Shown: piece by piece, positions 9,937-23,637 of the stretch | Layout of the letters: the number at the start of each line of letters is the position of its first letter | Numbering within the stretch: position 1 is the first letter of the stretch | Origin: Siderastrea radians | Taxonomy: Eukaryota; Cnidaria; Anthozoa; Scleractinia; Rhizangiidae | Assembly (NCBI GenBank): GCA_964017195.1 | Contig: OZ024887.1 | Span: forward strand, 7,948,032 to 8,012,031 | Length of the DNA stretch: 64,000 nucleotides | Direction: 5' to 3' | Made by a program: the position numbers and the translations under genes | The notes under the pieces: model-generated | What the model was told of the DNA's origin: nothing | Database searches by the model: none | The model's input: the letters and a program-made list of their open reading frames with translations, nothing else

Positions 9937-12084
9937 TTAAGGTGGCTCCATACAGTTTCTCATCAGTTTCAACAGACAAATATACGTAACTTTTTTGATG
10001 ATTTTCAGGACATTGATTTACATTTCACTAGGGAAAAGCTACAAAAGCAACTAGCCTAGCCTTTATACCTTTCAAAAAAGTCACAATTTCTGGGCCTGGT
10101 CTGTTTCCATGGCAACCACTGATATAGTTGTTTGGCTCATTTTTTAAGCTTACCCAGTTTCTTCACGTCATTTCTTGGTTTTTACACAGTGAATTTTGGT
10201 TATTTTTGTTGTAAAGATGTTGTCGTTTGAGAAGTCTCAGCTGGCAAAGCTGTGAGAAATTTTGTACATAAGTTTTGCCAGAATAGTAAATTTCCGTTTT
10301 CGACGATTAATGCAGAAGTGTATGGACAAAAATTACTCTTACTTTAATATGACTGAAAAACACAAAAATCCTACAAGTGTTCCAATTTTAAAAAAATTTC
10401 ACCGAGTGGAACACGCGCAATTAGCGTTTGAAAATACCTCAAAACCCACCTTTTTTCTTCACGTTACCAAAATAAGAATTCTCCAAGTTAGGGGTTGCGC
10501 ATGCTCATGATTCCTTTTGCGTGGACGAGCGTGGACAGCACGCCGGTAAGCGGTAGAAAAGCTTTTCTAGAGCTTTTCTTTCAAAAGAACAACATTTTTC
10601 TGGACAACTGCTTTCCTTTACTGTAAAGGATTCATGTGACCAAAAAATTCGCAAAAATAAAGAAAGAAACAAACAAAAAAGAAGAAAATTTATACCGATT
10701 TGCGATATAAAAACTCGAACGAAGCCGCCACTTTATTGCCAGCAGCAAAAAATTTCCTTTAGTTTCCAGAACGCGGAATCATTAAACCACTTTCAGTTTC
10801 ATTTTTACCATTAACTGATTACAACCGTTCTTCAAGAAAAAATCTAAAGCGGTCATGTTTGCTCTTAGAACATCTTTTGGTATGCTACCCGAGAAAAGCA
10901 GGGAAGCTCGTTTATTTTATGTTGTATAAAGCTCAATATTTTGTCTGCCGAGACCCGCGTTGTTTCTTAGCGGCTACTTGGGTGTTTGTTAACTGCATGA
11001 ATAGCAAATAGTATATAAATACGCTTTCAATTTATATTTAAAGGCAGACGTTGGATAAAAGGGAACAAAAATGTCGACAAGAAATTATATGTTTTGAAAA
11101 AGACCACATTATTTTTCTGCAAGGTTCAACAAGTCAACAGAACGCCTGCGAAACGCCGACTGTTTTGGAACCGGCTGTCAACTCGATACTCATCCTTTAT
11201 TCGTTCACTGAATGCCCATGAATGCCGTCATTCTAGGCATAATTTTTCGTAAAAATAAAAATTGTGTTTGAGCTGAGGTACAATTGAACTTTTTTCAATT
11301 TTCGGTTTTATTTTAGACCACCGAAGTTTTTGAAGTCGCACCTTGTCAGCACAAGTGAAACTTAGATCAAAAGCTACTGGTGACTGATAAATAGACACTG
11401 AAATATAAGTGTCCTTTTGAGTTTCAACTTCTATCAAAATTCAATAACAACTGTTACCTCGTTACAAGTGTGTAATCTATTCATCGCTCACTAAAATTCA
11501 CAAGTCAGCTGTATTTTGCTGAAACCGTATGAGAACGGCCGTAGAGACAACTTACCCGACAAAAAAATACACGGCTTGTTAGAAAGGCAAAAACTAAAGC
11601 ACTTTTCCAAAAAATTACTTACACTTAGGCTCGATCCAACAAACTTAAGCTTCTCATCCCAGAGATTCTCGACAGCTGACCTGGACAGCACTGATATTTC
11701 AAGTTGAGAACGGAGAGAAGTTCTTCACGCATAATTCTTGAAGGCGCGTAATAATTCGTGCAACGTATTCAGTCCTCTCTGTGTTGCTTGAGCTTAAAGA
11801 TCGCAATCAGTCCAGTCCTACAATCGTAGAACAATCGTAGGACTGCAACTGTCAGCTACAAAAGCGATTAAACTAAAGGCTTTTCATAATTTCACTGCTA
11901 TGTGCTCGATAGGTTTTGAAAAGGTAAGCCATAAAGATGCCTCAATCAGACTTTGGAAAAGTTTGCCTGGGAGGTTGATTGGCACATGTCATCTGACTTG
12001 GACTGTCGCGCTCCTCGCGCGCGCGCTTGTGCCAATTTAGTTCCCATTCCTCGCTCGCTGAAAAACTATATGGAGCCACCTTAA
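9937..12084. mobile_element. 2.15-kb non-autonomous TIR element
   Basis: The ends read TTAAGGTGGCTCCATACAG on the left and CTATATGGAGCCACCTTAA on the right, inverted repeats of about 20-25 bp bounded by TTAA. The interior has only short random ORFs, so no transposase is present. It probably depends on a TTAA-specific transposase encoded elsewhere. Confidence 0.65.
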
Positions 12085-12157
12085 ACACACCCGGTAGCCC
12101 ACACGAGCTGGATCTTAACCTGGTTTCTATAACATAAGGCAACTGAGAGTATTGCTA

Positions 12158-12425
12158 CTCCCCCCTGGATGGGATGCCCATCCATTTTAGGGTTACCCCC
12201 AGCAGTAATGTATGTCGCAGGTACCCAATTGTATACACCTGGGCGGAGAGAGACAACGTGGGGTAAAAGTTTCCAGAGTTTCCACAGTTATTGTCCAGAC
12301 AGCCACAAAACTTGTTATCACAGCTACTCGCCCCGAATGGGATGCTATTCCGTCGCAGGGTTAATCCCCAGGAGTATGTTGCTGGTACCCATTTTATACA
12401 CCTGGGTGGAGAGAGACAAAGTGTC
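12158..12425 (+). repeat. Two tandem copies of a SINE-type body
   Basis: Copies at about 12158-12265 and 12328-12425 share TGGGATGC, then GGGTTA.CCCC, GGTACCCA, TACACCTGGG and GGAGAGAGACAA. An inverted copy with a tRNA-like head lies at 14540-14800, and a remnant at 24930-25060. This sequence type is widespread in aquatic invertebrate genomes as a SINE body. That family assignment is from memory. Confidence 0.6.
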
Positions 12426-14535
12426 ACATAGATTCAGTTTACAATCTTGAATAAATTAGACCTATTCATTTGGTTTGTTTCTCGTTTTTGGTTTCTAGAT
12501 TTCAGATTTTTGATTTGGGTACATCTAGAGTGTTGTCAGTGATACTGTACTTGCCTAAAAAATGAACTTGTAAGATTGCTGATCTTAAATGTTACTGGTG
12601 CCCAATATCCATAGAAAGATTTGTACTGTTAAGTTGAAATTAGATCACAAGGTTTTTTAAAGGAAATCCTTATGCAATAAGCAGACTTGCCACCAAAGCC
12701 GGCAATCCAACCAAATGCAATTTGAAATTTCCTTCTGAAATATTTCTCACTGGTATTCCTAAATACCAAGGTTATTCACTTCGCTTCTTTCTGAAGGTCA
12801 ACAACGCTGATAATTATGTGTTCAGCAAAGTTACTAATAATTTAATTATTAAAAGCATTCAAGTCGGCAGCAATAGTCACTGGTTACAAAAAAAATGTTC
12901 TTACTCAGCCAGAAGCATTAATCACTTCATTTTCACTTTACAAGCTGAAGTGTACAACTTCATTTAGGGAGGGAGTGTTGACAGATCAGCAAGAAACAGC
13001 TTATTTACATGTATTTGCCCCAATAGCCATTTTACAATATTTATTGCTTGTATTGATTATATTATTATTATGGAGCAGGAGCTCACAACAAACCTTTATG
13101 GGCTTTACAAGGAGAGCACCTGTTACAAAATTAATGTGCTATTAACCTTTTGACTGTCATGAGAGACTAGCTTTTGATCACATTGATTAGCAGTGTTTGT
13201 ATAATGCACATACGTGCCAGTAGTTTTACGAACCTTGTGGTTAAATCAGGATGTGAGCTCGAGTTAAGAAGATGTACACAGAGGACTTACTGTTGAATTA
13301 AATAATATTTTCCTGTTTGAACTGAGTGTCTGTGTGTAACATCGACATGACAGACAATATGGTTATGTATCTAGTTAATTACTAATGCTTTTGATTAGTC
13401 AAAAATACTTTTTAGTATAAGATGTATTTTAATGTCCATTGTGTTAATTTGTTCTTAAAAATTTGCAATGTTTTGGATTGACATCTCAATAGTTATGCAA
13501 AATTACTGGAATTACATAATTCAACTAACCCTTCAGAGGTTTGTGCATGACTTTACATCAACAAGTTTGTTAGTGGTTTGTTTTAAAAATAACCATCAAG
13601 GTAAGCAGATTAACATGAAAATTTCAAGCACTACATAACAACGATGAATTTATAGTATCAAAGAGCTTTTTGATACCTCAATTGACAAATTCACCCACTA
13701 AAGATTTCTCATGTCAAACATAACAGAGCCAGGCTGTTGCATAACTCGTTACTTGTCCTAACACAAGTGTCCAAGTTTATCATGCATTTAAAGTAATATT
13801 TAGCCTTCATATCAGTCTTTATCGTCGTGACTTACACCAACATGACCAGTTTCTGGCTTTGAAAGTCAGCAGAAATCTCTCTCAAAATCCTATAAATTCA
13901 AGGAATAGCCAAACCTAAGTACGAATAAGCAATGTTTTCACATGCGCTGTATGTCCTACCTCCACAGCTTGTGTTTGTAAGCGGACTTCAAACTGTGTCT
14001 TGTCGACAAACTAGAAAATTTTCGTGGAAAACTTAGTTTCTGACTCTGAAAAGTCTTGTGAAGGCTTTGTGGTCCTACATCATTGGCAGGAATCACTCTC
14101 AAAATATGGCGACCGCTTTACATCATATATGTAGATGCGCCACTTGTGTTTATGAGTGGACTTCAAACTGCGCCTTTTCGACAAACTTAAAAACTTCTCT
14201 AAAAAACTTGAAGGAAATAACAAAATAGCTCAACCACGAATAATATTCGCCTACTCGCTTGCACCTATATGCTAAATTGTCCATTTGGGGTGTGGGGAGC
14301 ATGAAAGCGAGGCCAAAGTGCATGCCAGTATCTGGCCAAGTGAAGGCCCTGCAAAAATCTTTTCTTTTTTTTTTTTGGAAGGGGGGGGGGGGGTGGACAA
14401 CTACTTGTGAAGTTTAAGCTTGTTATCACTGCTATATGTTTTGGTTTGACAAAATTAACCCAGTGTAGATTCTTGTGTTGGGGCCTTATGTGCCACATGG
14501 TGTAAAGAGGCCTAAGTAAGTAAGTAAGATTTGTG
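12426..14535. other. No gene recognised
   Basis: AT-rich sequence with a G-run of about 12 near 14380. Small ORFs have no support. Confidence 0.5.
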
Positions 14536-14539
14536 TGTT

Positions 14540-14800
14540 ATGTTCCTTCTTTATATGAGCAAGATTTCAGATCTGAAGATCTTAGGTTCGAGTCCAGTCC
14601 CTGCCATCGTGTTGTTTCCTTAGACAAGAAACTTTATCCAACATTGCCTCTCTTCACCCAGGTGTATAAAATGGGTACCGGCAACATACTCCTGGGGATT
14701 AACCCTGCAATGGAATAGCATCCCATTCAGGGGGAGGGGGGTACATGTAGCTGCGATAACAAGTTTTGTGGCTGTTTTGACAATGACCATGGGGGAGTCA
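14540..14800 (+). mobile_element. tRNA-derived SINE with body
   Basis: A pol III B-box-like sequence, GGTTCGAGTCC, is at about 14585. It is followed by a CCTTAGACAAGAAACTTTAT segment and then by the inverse of the body at 12285-12425, including ACCCAGGTGTATAAAATGGG. A tRNA head plus conserved body is the usual SINE layout. The A-box is not clear, so the copy is probably inactive. Confidence 0.55.
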
Positions 14801-17154
14801 CTCGCTGGCTGCGGAAGTACGGGAACTATACAGCAGGATGTAATACTGCGATATCTCCAAGATAACTTCGTAACTCTAGCCAAGAATGCAACCACTTGGT
14901 ATTAAACCAATTCAACTGCATACAGATAGGACTGGATTGTGTTACCGACGTCCCCACTGGGGGTGTATCCCACTGGGATAACCGCACGGGTCTAACCTCG
15001 GCAAGTATAGCCCGGTTGGGCATAACCAAAGAACTACTTGCAAAGCACATATGCCAACCTCTACATAGATGATGTAATCTTCCGACGACTAATCCTAAAC
15101 TGCTATTGGTTATCAATGATCTAATTATTGTCCTAGGCCATTCCATCATTGGCAAGTCAGTTACCCTGTTAAAGGTTTACTACTTACAACTTCAGGTAGT
15201 TCACACACTAAGGCGTTACACTACAATACAGATGAACGGGTGATTAACATGTTCAGTTTACTGCTGTTGGCTTTTCTATGTTAATAAACTATTGAAGAAA
15301 CATCAGCAAATTTTCTTATCACATAGCAATACTCTTGGTTGCTTCATGCTGCAAAAACCGGGATAAGCTCCAGCCACGTGGGCCTCATTGGCTTGTGTGC
15401 AACTTTACCCCTAATGATTAAATGTGTATACATGTATTATAAACTATGTTCCTTGTAACTTCTCTGTTGTCAGTTTTTTTAATATAATTATATGAAGCTG
15501 TTAGGGAAGTATGGATGTGGGTTCCTACAATCTTGTTTTAAAAATAGTAATTGCAGCTGAGCACTTTATACATTGGCCAAATACTGAAGAGTGATCACAA
15601 TCTAATGAATTGCTTTTTTTTGAAAGTAGAGTTGAGGATTTTAACCTTGTAATGTAGCCACATAAAAAAATATTCTTGAAAGTTTACAACAACGAAAGAG
15701 GTTGGCAAAACCCATAGATACCTGTCTAACCTATAGATGTTCATTCCCATTAATTTTTAGGGAAGAAGAACCTGAGATAACTCGAAGCATACAGTGTAAG
15801 AAGGAATTGATCAACTGGATTCAAACAAGTTACAAGAACTATTTATTTAATTAATTAATTATTTATTTATTTAATTGTGCACATTTTTAACAGAATCAGC
15901 AGAAGCTTGATTCCAAGGAAATATAGACCTTGTTTACCAAAAAAGGAACTCAGACTGTAAATTTCAGCTAACTTACAGTGTACATGTAGCTATGCAACAA
16001 TTTAATCAGTCACACTACGATATCACACTACATTTCAATACGTGGTTACAGAATACACAAAAGTGCGTAAATTAACAATCTGGAAGGTGGATTGAAATGC
16101 TTGTTAAACCATGTTGTATTGTAAATAGTTACTTTCATTTCTTAGTTCAGATGGTAGCATTTTCCAAGTCTTTCCTTCAATGATGCTAATTGACCCCTTG
16201 GTACTTAAATTGGACATTGTAGCTTACAGTAGGCTCAGTGGATCTTCATGATAGATGTTGTAGGCTATTATGGAAATCAGGCAGGTAACTAAATTCATTT
16301 AGCAAGTTAACAGTCGTCAGGCTATTAAACACTTGTAAACAAGCAGACAAGTACCACTAGGTTTGGCAAACATTCCCTGCGGTACTTTGCGAGTTTTACA
16401 AAGTATGCCGGGTCTTTCTGAGATTTTATCAGCCATGGGGTAATCAATATGATCGTTTCAGGATAAGCACCGATCTAACATGACACCTAACTACTTGAGG
16501 CTATGAAAACTCTAGTAAAGGTAGTAGCATAGTAAAGCCTATAATAAAGCTATTTACGCCACTAAACCTGTGTCTGGTTTCCATTAACATTACTTCATTG
16601 TTATCTCTTTTAGCTGGTTACATTCCAATAAAAATGGATCCATGTACATGCTACAGGAAAATGATGCCATTAGTGAAATTGATTTGACACCTCTTTATCT
16701 GGCAATTTGACTGTTATTCTGCTGATGCACTTAGGTTTACCAATAAGTACCGTTTATAGCTGTTTTATTATGAAATGGGCTAATTGAATGTTAATTTAAT
16801 GTTTTGGTGTCCAAAAGGTACAATGTTCATGTTGGGAGATCCTTGACCATAATGCTGTTGCTACTGAAGACCTCTATCCAACTTATCATGTATTTAGACT
16901 GCTAGCAGAACCCTGTCTAGAAAGCCAAGCGGGCAAGCTAAATCATGCAAGCACTCTAAACAAGCTTGAAGAGCAAGCGACAGGAGTAAAAAAAATATTG
17001 TCTGCCCACTCTAGGCTTCCTGTCCTCTCCTGATTTTGCTTGCCTACTCAACTATCTGGAAGACTTCTATCAGTCTACCACATCTTTGCCCTCTGAACTT
17101 CTATGGGTATGATTTCGGTCATGCTTACTGTGCTGTTACCAGGTAGTTACACGA
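14801..17154. other. Mostly no gene; one weak exon-like segment
   Basis: At 15761-15854 an acceptor, CCCATTAATTTTTAG, precedes a 31-codon open stretch ending in TAA (acidic start EEEPE, then WIQTSYKNY). A frame of this length is expected by chance and no partner exon with the right phase was found. TATT/TTAA simple repeats lie at 15840-15880. Confidence 0.3.
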
Positions 17155-20100
17155 ATTGCGACATGTTGATTTGGTGGTATCAGGACGTGTTCAATAGAAG
17201 GTTAAAAAATGTTGGTCACGAAACAGTGTCAGTCTTAGTCAAGGTTCGCCCCTTACATAGCCTGTGTGGCAGTCGTTTCCTATCTATCAGCGCGAAAAAG
17301 AGGACACTGTCAATAAACAGCATGCGACCGATTCCTTGACTTTAAGTGCCTCAAACATGGTCACACACACCATCTTATCATCCAAAATTAAAAACTCCTA
17401 AAAAATTACACTATATAATACGTTTTAAACGAACAAGCATTCACCTAACGAAAAAAAAGGCTTTACCTCCCTCGTTCCAGTGGCAAAAGGTCAAAGACAC
17501 ATACATGGAATTACTTAATGACCTAAACTCACCACACTTGCGGCATTTTCAAGTTTCCATTCCATCCAGTACTGCGTGCAACATTGTGCGCAGCATAACG
17601 AGCAACATCGCGCGTCATTTTGTCCTCAATATTGCTTGAAATATTGTGCGCATCACAACACGGAACATTGTGCGCATGATTATGCGGAACATGGCACTCA
17701 ACACTGTGTGCGATATTGCGTGCAACGTGCGCGTCACAACGAGCAACATTGCGCAACAAATTGTCCTCAATGTTGCCTGCAATATTGCACGCACCATAAC
17801 ACGAAACATTGTCCTTAATATTGCTAGTAACATTGTGCGCACAGTGACGCGAAATATTTCACCTAATATTGCGTGCAACATTGCGCATGATTATGCGGAA
17901 CATTACACGCAATATCGTGCTCAATATTGCGTGCAACATTACGTGTAACATGGCGAGGGACAACATTGAGCTAATCATAACGAACAGTATTGCGCGCCAT
18001 GATATTGTCCACAATATTACTTACAATAATGTGTGCATCATTGCGCGCAACATTGCGACATGTTGATTTGGTGGTATCAGGACGTGTTCAATAGAAGGTT
18101 CAAAAATGTTAGTCACGAAACAGTGTCAGTCTTAGTCAAGGTTCGCCCCTTACATAGCCTGCGTGGCAGTCGTTTCCTATCTATCAGCGCGAAAAAGAGG
18201 ACACTGTCAATAAACAGCATGCGACCGATTCCTTGACTTTAAGTGCCTCAAACATGGTCACACACACCATCTTATCATCCAAAATTAAAAACTCCTAAAA
18301 AATTACACTATATAATACGTTTTAAACGAACAAGCATTCACCTAACGAAAAAAAAGGCTTTACCTCCCTCGTTCCAGTGGCAAAAGGTCAAAGACACATA
18401 CATGGAATTACTTAATGACCTAAACTCACCACACTTGCGGCATTTTCAAGTTTCCATTCCATCCAGTACTGCGTGCAACATTGTGCGCAGCATAACGAGC
18501 AACATCGCGCGTCATTTTGTCCTCAATATTGCTTGAAATATTGTGCGCATCACAACACGGAACATTGTGCGCATGATTATGCGGAACATGGCACTCAACA
18601 CTGTGTGCGATATTGCGTGCAACGTGCGCGTCACAACGAGCAACATTGCGCAACAAATTGTCCTCAATATTGCCTGCAATATTGCACGCACCATAACACG
18701 AAACACTGTCCTTAATATTGCTAGTAACATTGTGCGCACAGTGACGCGAAATATTTCACCTAATATTGCGTGCAACATTGCGCATGATTATGCGGAACAT
18801 TACACGCAATATCGTGCTCAATATTGCGTGCAACATTACGTGTAACATGGCGAGGGACAACATTGAGCTAATCATAACGAACAGTATTGCGCGCCATGAT
18901 ATTGTCCACAATATTACTTACAATAATGTGTGCATCATTGCGCGCAACATTGCGACATGTTGATTTGGTGGTATCAGGACGTGTTCAATAGAAGGTTCAA
19001 AAATGTTAGTCACGAAACAGTGTCAGTCTTAGTCAAGGTTCGCCCCTTACATAGCCTGCGTGGCAGTCGTTTCCTATCTATCAGCGCGAAAAAGAGGACA
19101 CTGTCAATAAACAGCATGCGACCGATTCCTTGACTTTAAGTGCCTCAAACATGGTCACACACACCATCTTATCATCCAAAATTAAAAACTCCTAAAAAAT
19201 TACACTATATAATACGTTTTAAACGAACAAGCCTTCACCTAACGAAAAAAAAGGCTTTACCTCCCTCGTTCCAGTGGCAAAAGGTCAAAGACACATACAA
19301 GGAATTACTTAATGACCTAAACTCACCACACTTGCGGCATTTTCAAGTTTCCATTCCATCCAGTACTGCGTGCAACATTGTGCGCAGCATAACGAGCAAC
19401 ATCGCGCGTCATTTTGTCCTCAATATTGCTTGAAATATTGTGCGCATCACAACACGGAACATTGTGCGCATGATTATGCGGAACATGGCACTCAACACTG
19501 TGTGCGATATTGCGTGCAACGTGCGCGTCACAACGAGCAACATTGCGCAACAAATTGTCCTCAATATTGCCTGCAATATTGCACGCACCATAACACGAAA
19601 CACTGTCCTTAATATTGCTAGTAACATTGTGCGCACAGTGACGCGAAATATTTCACCTAATATTGCGTGCAACATTGCGCATGATTATGCGGAACATTAC
19701 ACGCAATATCGTGCTCAATATTGCGTGCAACATTACGTGTAACATGGCGAGGGACAACATTGAGCTAATCATAACGAACAGTATTGCGCGCCATGATATT
19801 GTCCACAATATTACTTACAATAATGTGTGCATCATTGCGCGCAACATTGCGACATGTTGATTTGGTGGTATCAGGACGTGTTCAATAGAAGGTTCAAAAA
19901 TGTTAGTCACGAAACAGTGTCAGTCTTAGTCAAGGTTCGCCCCTTACATAGCCTGCGTGGCAGTCGTTTCCTATCTATCAGCGCGAAAAAGAGGACACTG
20001 TCAATAAACAGCATGCGACCGATTCCTTGACTTTAAGTGCCTCAAACATGGTCACACACACCATCTTATCATCCAAAATTAAAAACTCCTAAAAAATTAC

Positions 20101-20747
20101 ACTATATAATACGTTTTAAACGAACAAGCATTCACCTAACGAAAAAAAGGCTTTACCTCCCTCGTTCCAGTGGCAAAAGGTCAAAGACACATACATGGAA
20201 TTACTTAATGACCTAAACTCACCACACTTGCGGCATTTTCAAGTTTCCATTCCATCCAGGACTGCGTGCAACATTGTGCGCAGCATAACGAGCAACATCG
20301 CGCGTCATTTTGTCCTCAATATTGCTTGAAATATTGTGCGCATCACAACACGGAACATTGTGCGCATGATTATGCGGAACATGGCACTCAACACTGTGTG
20401 CGATACTGCGTGCAACGTGCGCGTCACAACGAGCAACATTGCGCAACAAATTGTCCTCAATATTGCCTGCAATATTGCACGCACCATAACACGAAACACT
20501 GTCCTTAATATTGCTAGTAACATTGTGCGCACAGTGACGCGAAATATTTCACCTAATATTGCGTGCAACATTGCGCATGATTATGCGGAACATTACACGC
20601 AATATCGTGCTCAATATTGCGTGCAACATTACGTGTAACATGGCGAGGGACAACATTGAGCTAATCATAACGAACAGTATTGCGCGCCATGATATTGTCC
20701 ACAATATTACTTACAATAATGTGTGCATCATTGCGCGCAACATTGCG
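17155..20747 (+). repeat. Higher-order tandem repeat: four 897-bp units
   Basis: Units start with GACATGTTGATTTGGTGG at about 17159, 18056, 18953 and 19850. Spacing is exactly 897, 897 and 897 bp, and the last unit is 896 bp because one A is lost in a poly-A run. The units differ by only a few substitutions. Each has a unique part of about 400 bp and a part of about 500 bp built from degenerate 12-bp repeats near CAAYATTGYGCG. Recurrent small ORFs in it (NIAR-, NIVR- and CAQH-type repeats) are translations of the 12-bp period in several frames and are not genes. Confidence 0.95.
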
Positions 20748-20862
20748 TTCAATGTTGCACACGATATTGTGCGCAATATTGCTCGCAACATTACGTGTAA
20801 CATAGCGAGGGAAACTGCATACATCATTACGTGCAACATTACGCACAATATTGCACGCAGAA
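20748..20862 (+). repeat. 12-bp minisatellite continuing past the last unit
   Basis: After the fourth 897-bp unit the 12-bp array runs on for about 115 bp with clear units such as CAACATTGCGTT, CAATGTTGCACA, CGATATTGTGCG and CAATATTGCTCG. This segment is absent at the internal unit junctions. Confidence 0.85.
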
Positions 20863-22453
20863 AGTTGCAGCTTTATTATAAAGGCAATTTTATTACGTTA
20901 TATTAATGTGATCGTAAGAAAATTGTCCTACATAAATTAGTTTCATGCGGACTTCACCGCACCTTGAACACCAGCTGACCTAGTACCTTTAGGGACGTTT
21001 CCTTCCCTTCATGTTTTTCTTTCCTGTTTCTTTTAAACTAGGGAACAGTATGGACGGTTTATTCTTTCTGGTTTTATTGATTCAATTGTTACAAAACAAG
21101 GCAAAGAAGTGTATATGAATTGCTCTATTTCTCCATCACTGAATTGAGAGTGTTTAGGTCCTTTTTGTAACCCTGGATAGAACTTCTCGTTTCAAGATTG
21201 CAATTTTTTTCGTTAAAATAATGCTAGAAATGAACTTTAACTTTGGGATAAGATGAGGCCTTAATAGATAAAAAACATACTAAAAAAGGAGCTTTTTGTT
21301 GTAAAAACTAAAGAAAATATGAACATTTTTGGTCCGTTTTTGCCACTGACGTTTTCACAAAAAAGATTTTGTAGAACAAAGAAGTTAAACAATGCTATTA
21401 CAAAAAGCGTCAATCGTTACGCATCGAAAAACTAGAATTTACTTCACAAGAACTTATATATTGCGCTTAATATGCAATTTGATCCTTTTTGTAACTGGTA
21501 CATTGCTCTCTGGGTAAGATGTTTGCAGGACGTTTCTTTTAATTTTAATACCTGCAAAGTAGTTTTGACGATATCTACAAATAGCCTAGGCCAGAGGAAT
21601 ATTTCTTCTTAAACATTGTTTCCTTATTTCTTATATTTTGAGTTTTATCCGAAAAAATTAAAGTTCCTTTTTGTAACCAGTTCAACTAAGTTTTTACATG
21701 TTCTTGACAGGATTTTTTTAAAAGAAAAAAGAACAAATATTGAGTTTAAAATACGAAGTCGATTTAAACGATTATTGTTCTTGATACTGTCAAAACGTCA
21801 GATTAAAATGAGACAAATTTGAAGAAAAATTAATCGAGACATTCAGAGTGCCATTCCAAAATTCACTTGTAAAGAAAGCTGTTTCTTCTACACTTAATAA
21901 TTGTCATAAAACAATAACTTAGCTCACTGACGAATTGTGTCTCTGTTTAACAAACATTATCAAACATGTTGCACATTTTTCAAGCCAAAATATTAACAAG
22001 TAAGGAAGTTATGAAAGATTGATGTGCAACGTTTAAAAACGGCACTTTTTGGAAACACCTTAATCTTCCAAGATATGAGGTTAGGTACATAGAGTTTCAT
22101 CTTGAAATTTGTTTCGTTTTTTGGCTGTAAAAGCTGAAATTAAAATGCAAGTGGTTCTTTCGCGGGAAGTGCTGAAAAGTAAGGTTGTGATCTATCCACA
22201 AGAACATCGATCAAATTTGTTTTCTGGATATTAAACTGAGGAAAACCACGACCATGTTCCTTTTCGTAACGAAGAAGTTGCGTCTTTGGGGATTACTAAT
22301 GACAGGGAACTTTGTTTGCAGAGTGCGACGTACACATTAAAATATTGCCCCTAATGAACAAGGCAGCGGGTTCTGCGAACAAGTTTTGTCTACCCGATAA
22401 AAAATAGCTGGAATTGAAGTTCAGGTTACGTTAGGGACTCTCGATGAATCTAA
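20863..22453. other. No gene recognised
   Basis: AT-rich sequence with several CTTTTTGTAAC-type repeats (about 21160, 21485, 21665) but no exon or TIR pair that I can support. Confidence 0.5.
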
Positions 22454-22518
22454 GGATGGATGGATGGATGGATGGATGGATGGATGGATGGGTGGATGGG
22501 TGGATGGATGGATGGATG
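22454..22518 (+). repeat. (GGAT)n microsatellite
   Basis: About sixteen GGAT units, two of them altered to GGGT. Confidence 0.95.
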
Positions 22519-22994
22519 AATAAAGGGTTGAATGAATGACGTTAGTGTTGTATTGTGCTTTATGTTCTTGGCCAACAGCCCCTTGCCCCTTGCTGGTTCC
22601 TTAGTTCCCAATTCCCCCTTTTTTACGTCTCCTCTTAGACACACCTTACCGCTCTGATTTAAGGGAAGGAACTTGCCGCTCCCCGCAACATCTACTTCCC
22701 CTTTTATGCCTCTTTCCCGTGACTTTGCAAATTTAACTGCTTAAACTAACCAATTACTGAATATTTGCAAACGAGTGATTTTTTCCTTTTCTACCCCTTC
22801 TTGTCATCTCACAAATATCAGTTTATCACATGGTTTCTGGCCCTTCTCTTCCTGTTTACCAATCCCCCTTCTCTTCGTTCTCATAGTCCCCCGATTTTTG
22901 ACTTTCCGATTCTCCTTTTCCTAACCCTTTGCTCGTTGAATCGACAGAATAACAAATTTCATGCAGTTCAGATTGAATTTATGTTATCCTGTCA

Positions 22995-23520
22995 CTGTAT
23001 TATGGTCGTCACCATTTCATATTTCAGACCGCAGTTCACATATATGAGCATTTCATATGTTCCCTCTCATTCACTTGCCACCTACGGGATTTATACGAAC
23101 TCATGACAAATGACCAGTTCCCAGTTGGCTTGATAGCTGAGTTGGTTAGAGCACTGCACCGGAATCGCAGGGGTCATGAGTTCGAGTCTCGTTCAAGCCT
23201 GATTTTTTTTTTCAGGTTTCTTTTATCGTCTGTTAAAGTTAAAATCATTAACTGGGATGGTCGTCACCGTTTCATATTTCAGTCCGCAGTTCACATATAT
23301 GAGCTTTTCATATATTCACTTTCATTCATTTACCAGCTACAGGATTAATACGAATTAACAAATCTGACAAATCACCAGCTCCCAGTTGGCCTGACAGTTG
23401 AGTTGGTTAGAGCGCTGCACCGGTATCGCAGAGGTCATGAGATCGAATCTCGTTCAAGCCTGAATATTTTCAGGTTTCTTTTATCAGCGCTGCTTAAGTT
23501 GACATCATTAACTGTGATAG
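22995..23520 (+). repeat. Two tandem copies of a tRNA-like repeat
   Basis: tRNA-like segments lie at 23127-23199 and 23388-23460, about 261 bp apart, in flanking sequence that is also repeated (CCGCAGTTCACATATATGAG). Each has a cloverleaf-like order: acceptor GGCTTGA/TCAAGCC, D-arm with A-box (GAGTTGGTTAGAG) and TTCGA in the T-loop. The apparent anticodons are GGA in copy 1 and GGT in copy 2. Position 33 is C instead of T, and the T-stem is imperfect. A T-run follows. These features suggest tRNA-derived repeats more than functional tRNA genes. Related copies lie at 46381-46979. Confidence 0.65.
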
Positions 23521-23637
23521 TCGTCCTCATTTCATGTATTAGTTTGTGTAAAATGTGAAGTGTCCGTGGTCTTCTGACCGTCTTCTTTTCATAGTTATTG
23601 CTAGGTTAAAGGAGCTACGGCATATTTTTTTAATATT

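Noticed and set aside
15061..15120. LYIDDV-like translation resembling a reverse-transcriptase motif
   Set aside because: The frame is short, no other reverse-transcriptase motifs are nearby, and a stop follows soon. Probably chance.
15761..15854. Possible terminal exon with an acidic start
   Set aside because: About 30 open codons is expected by chance, and no upstream exon with matching phase was found.
17346..20638. Recurrent ORFs of 65-100 codons in the 897-bp units
   Set aside because: They occur on both strands and several frames with NIAR/NIVR/CAQH-type periodicity that simply translates the 12-bp repeat.
22450..22644. ORF with [11 protein letters not shown] repeats
   Set aside because: Translation of the GGAT microsatellite.
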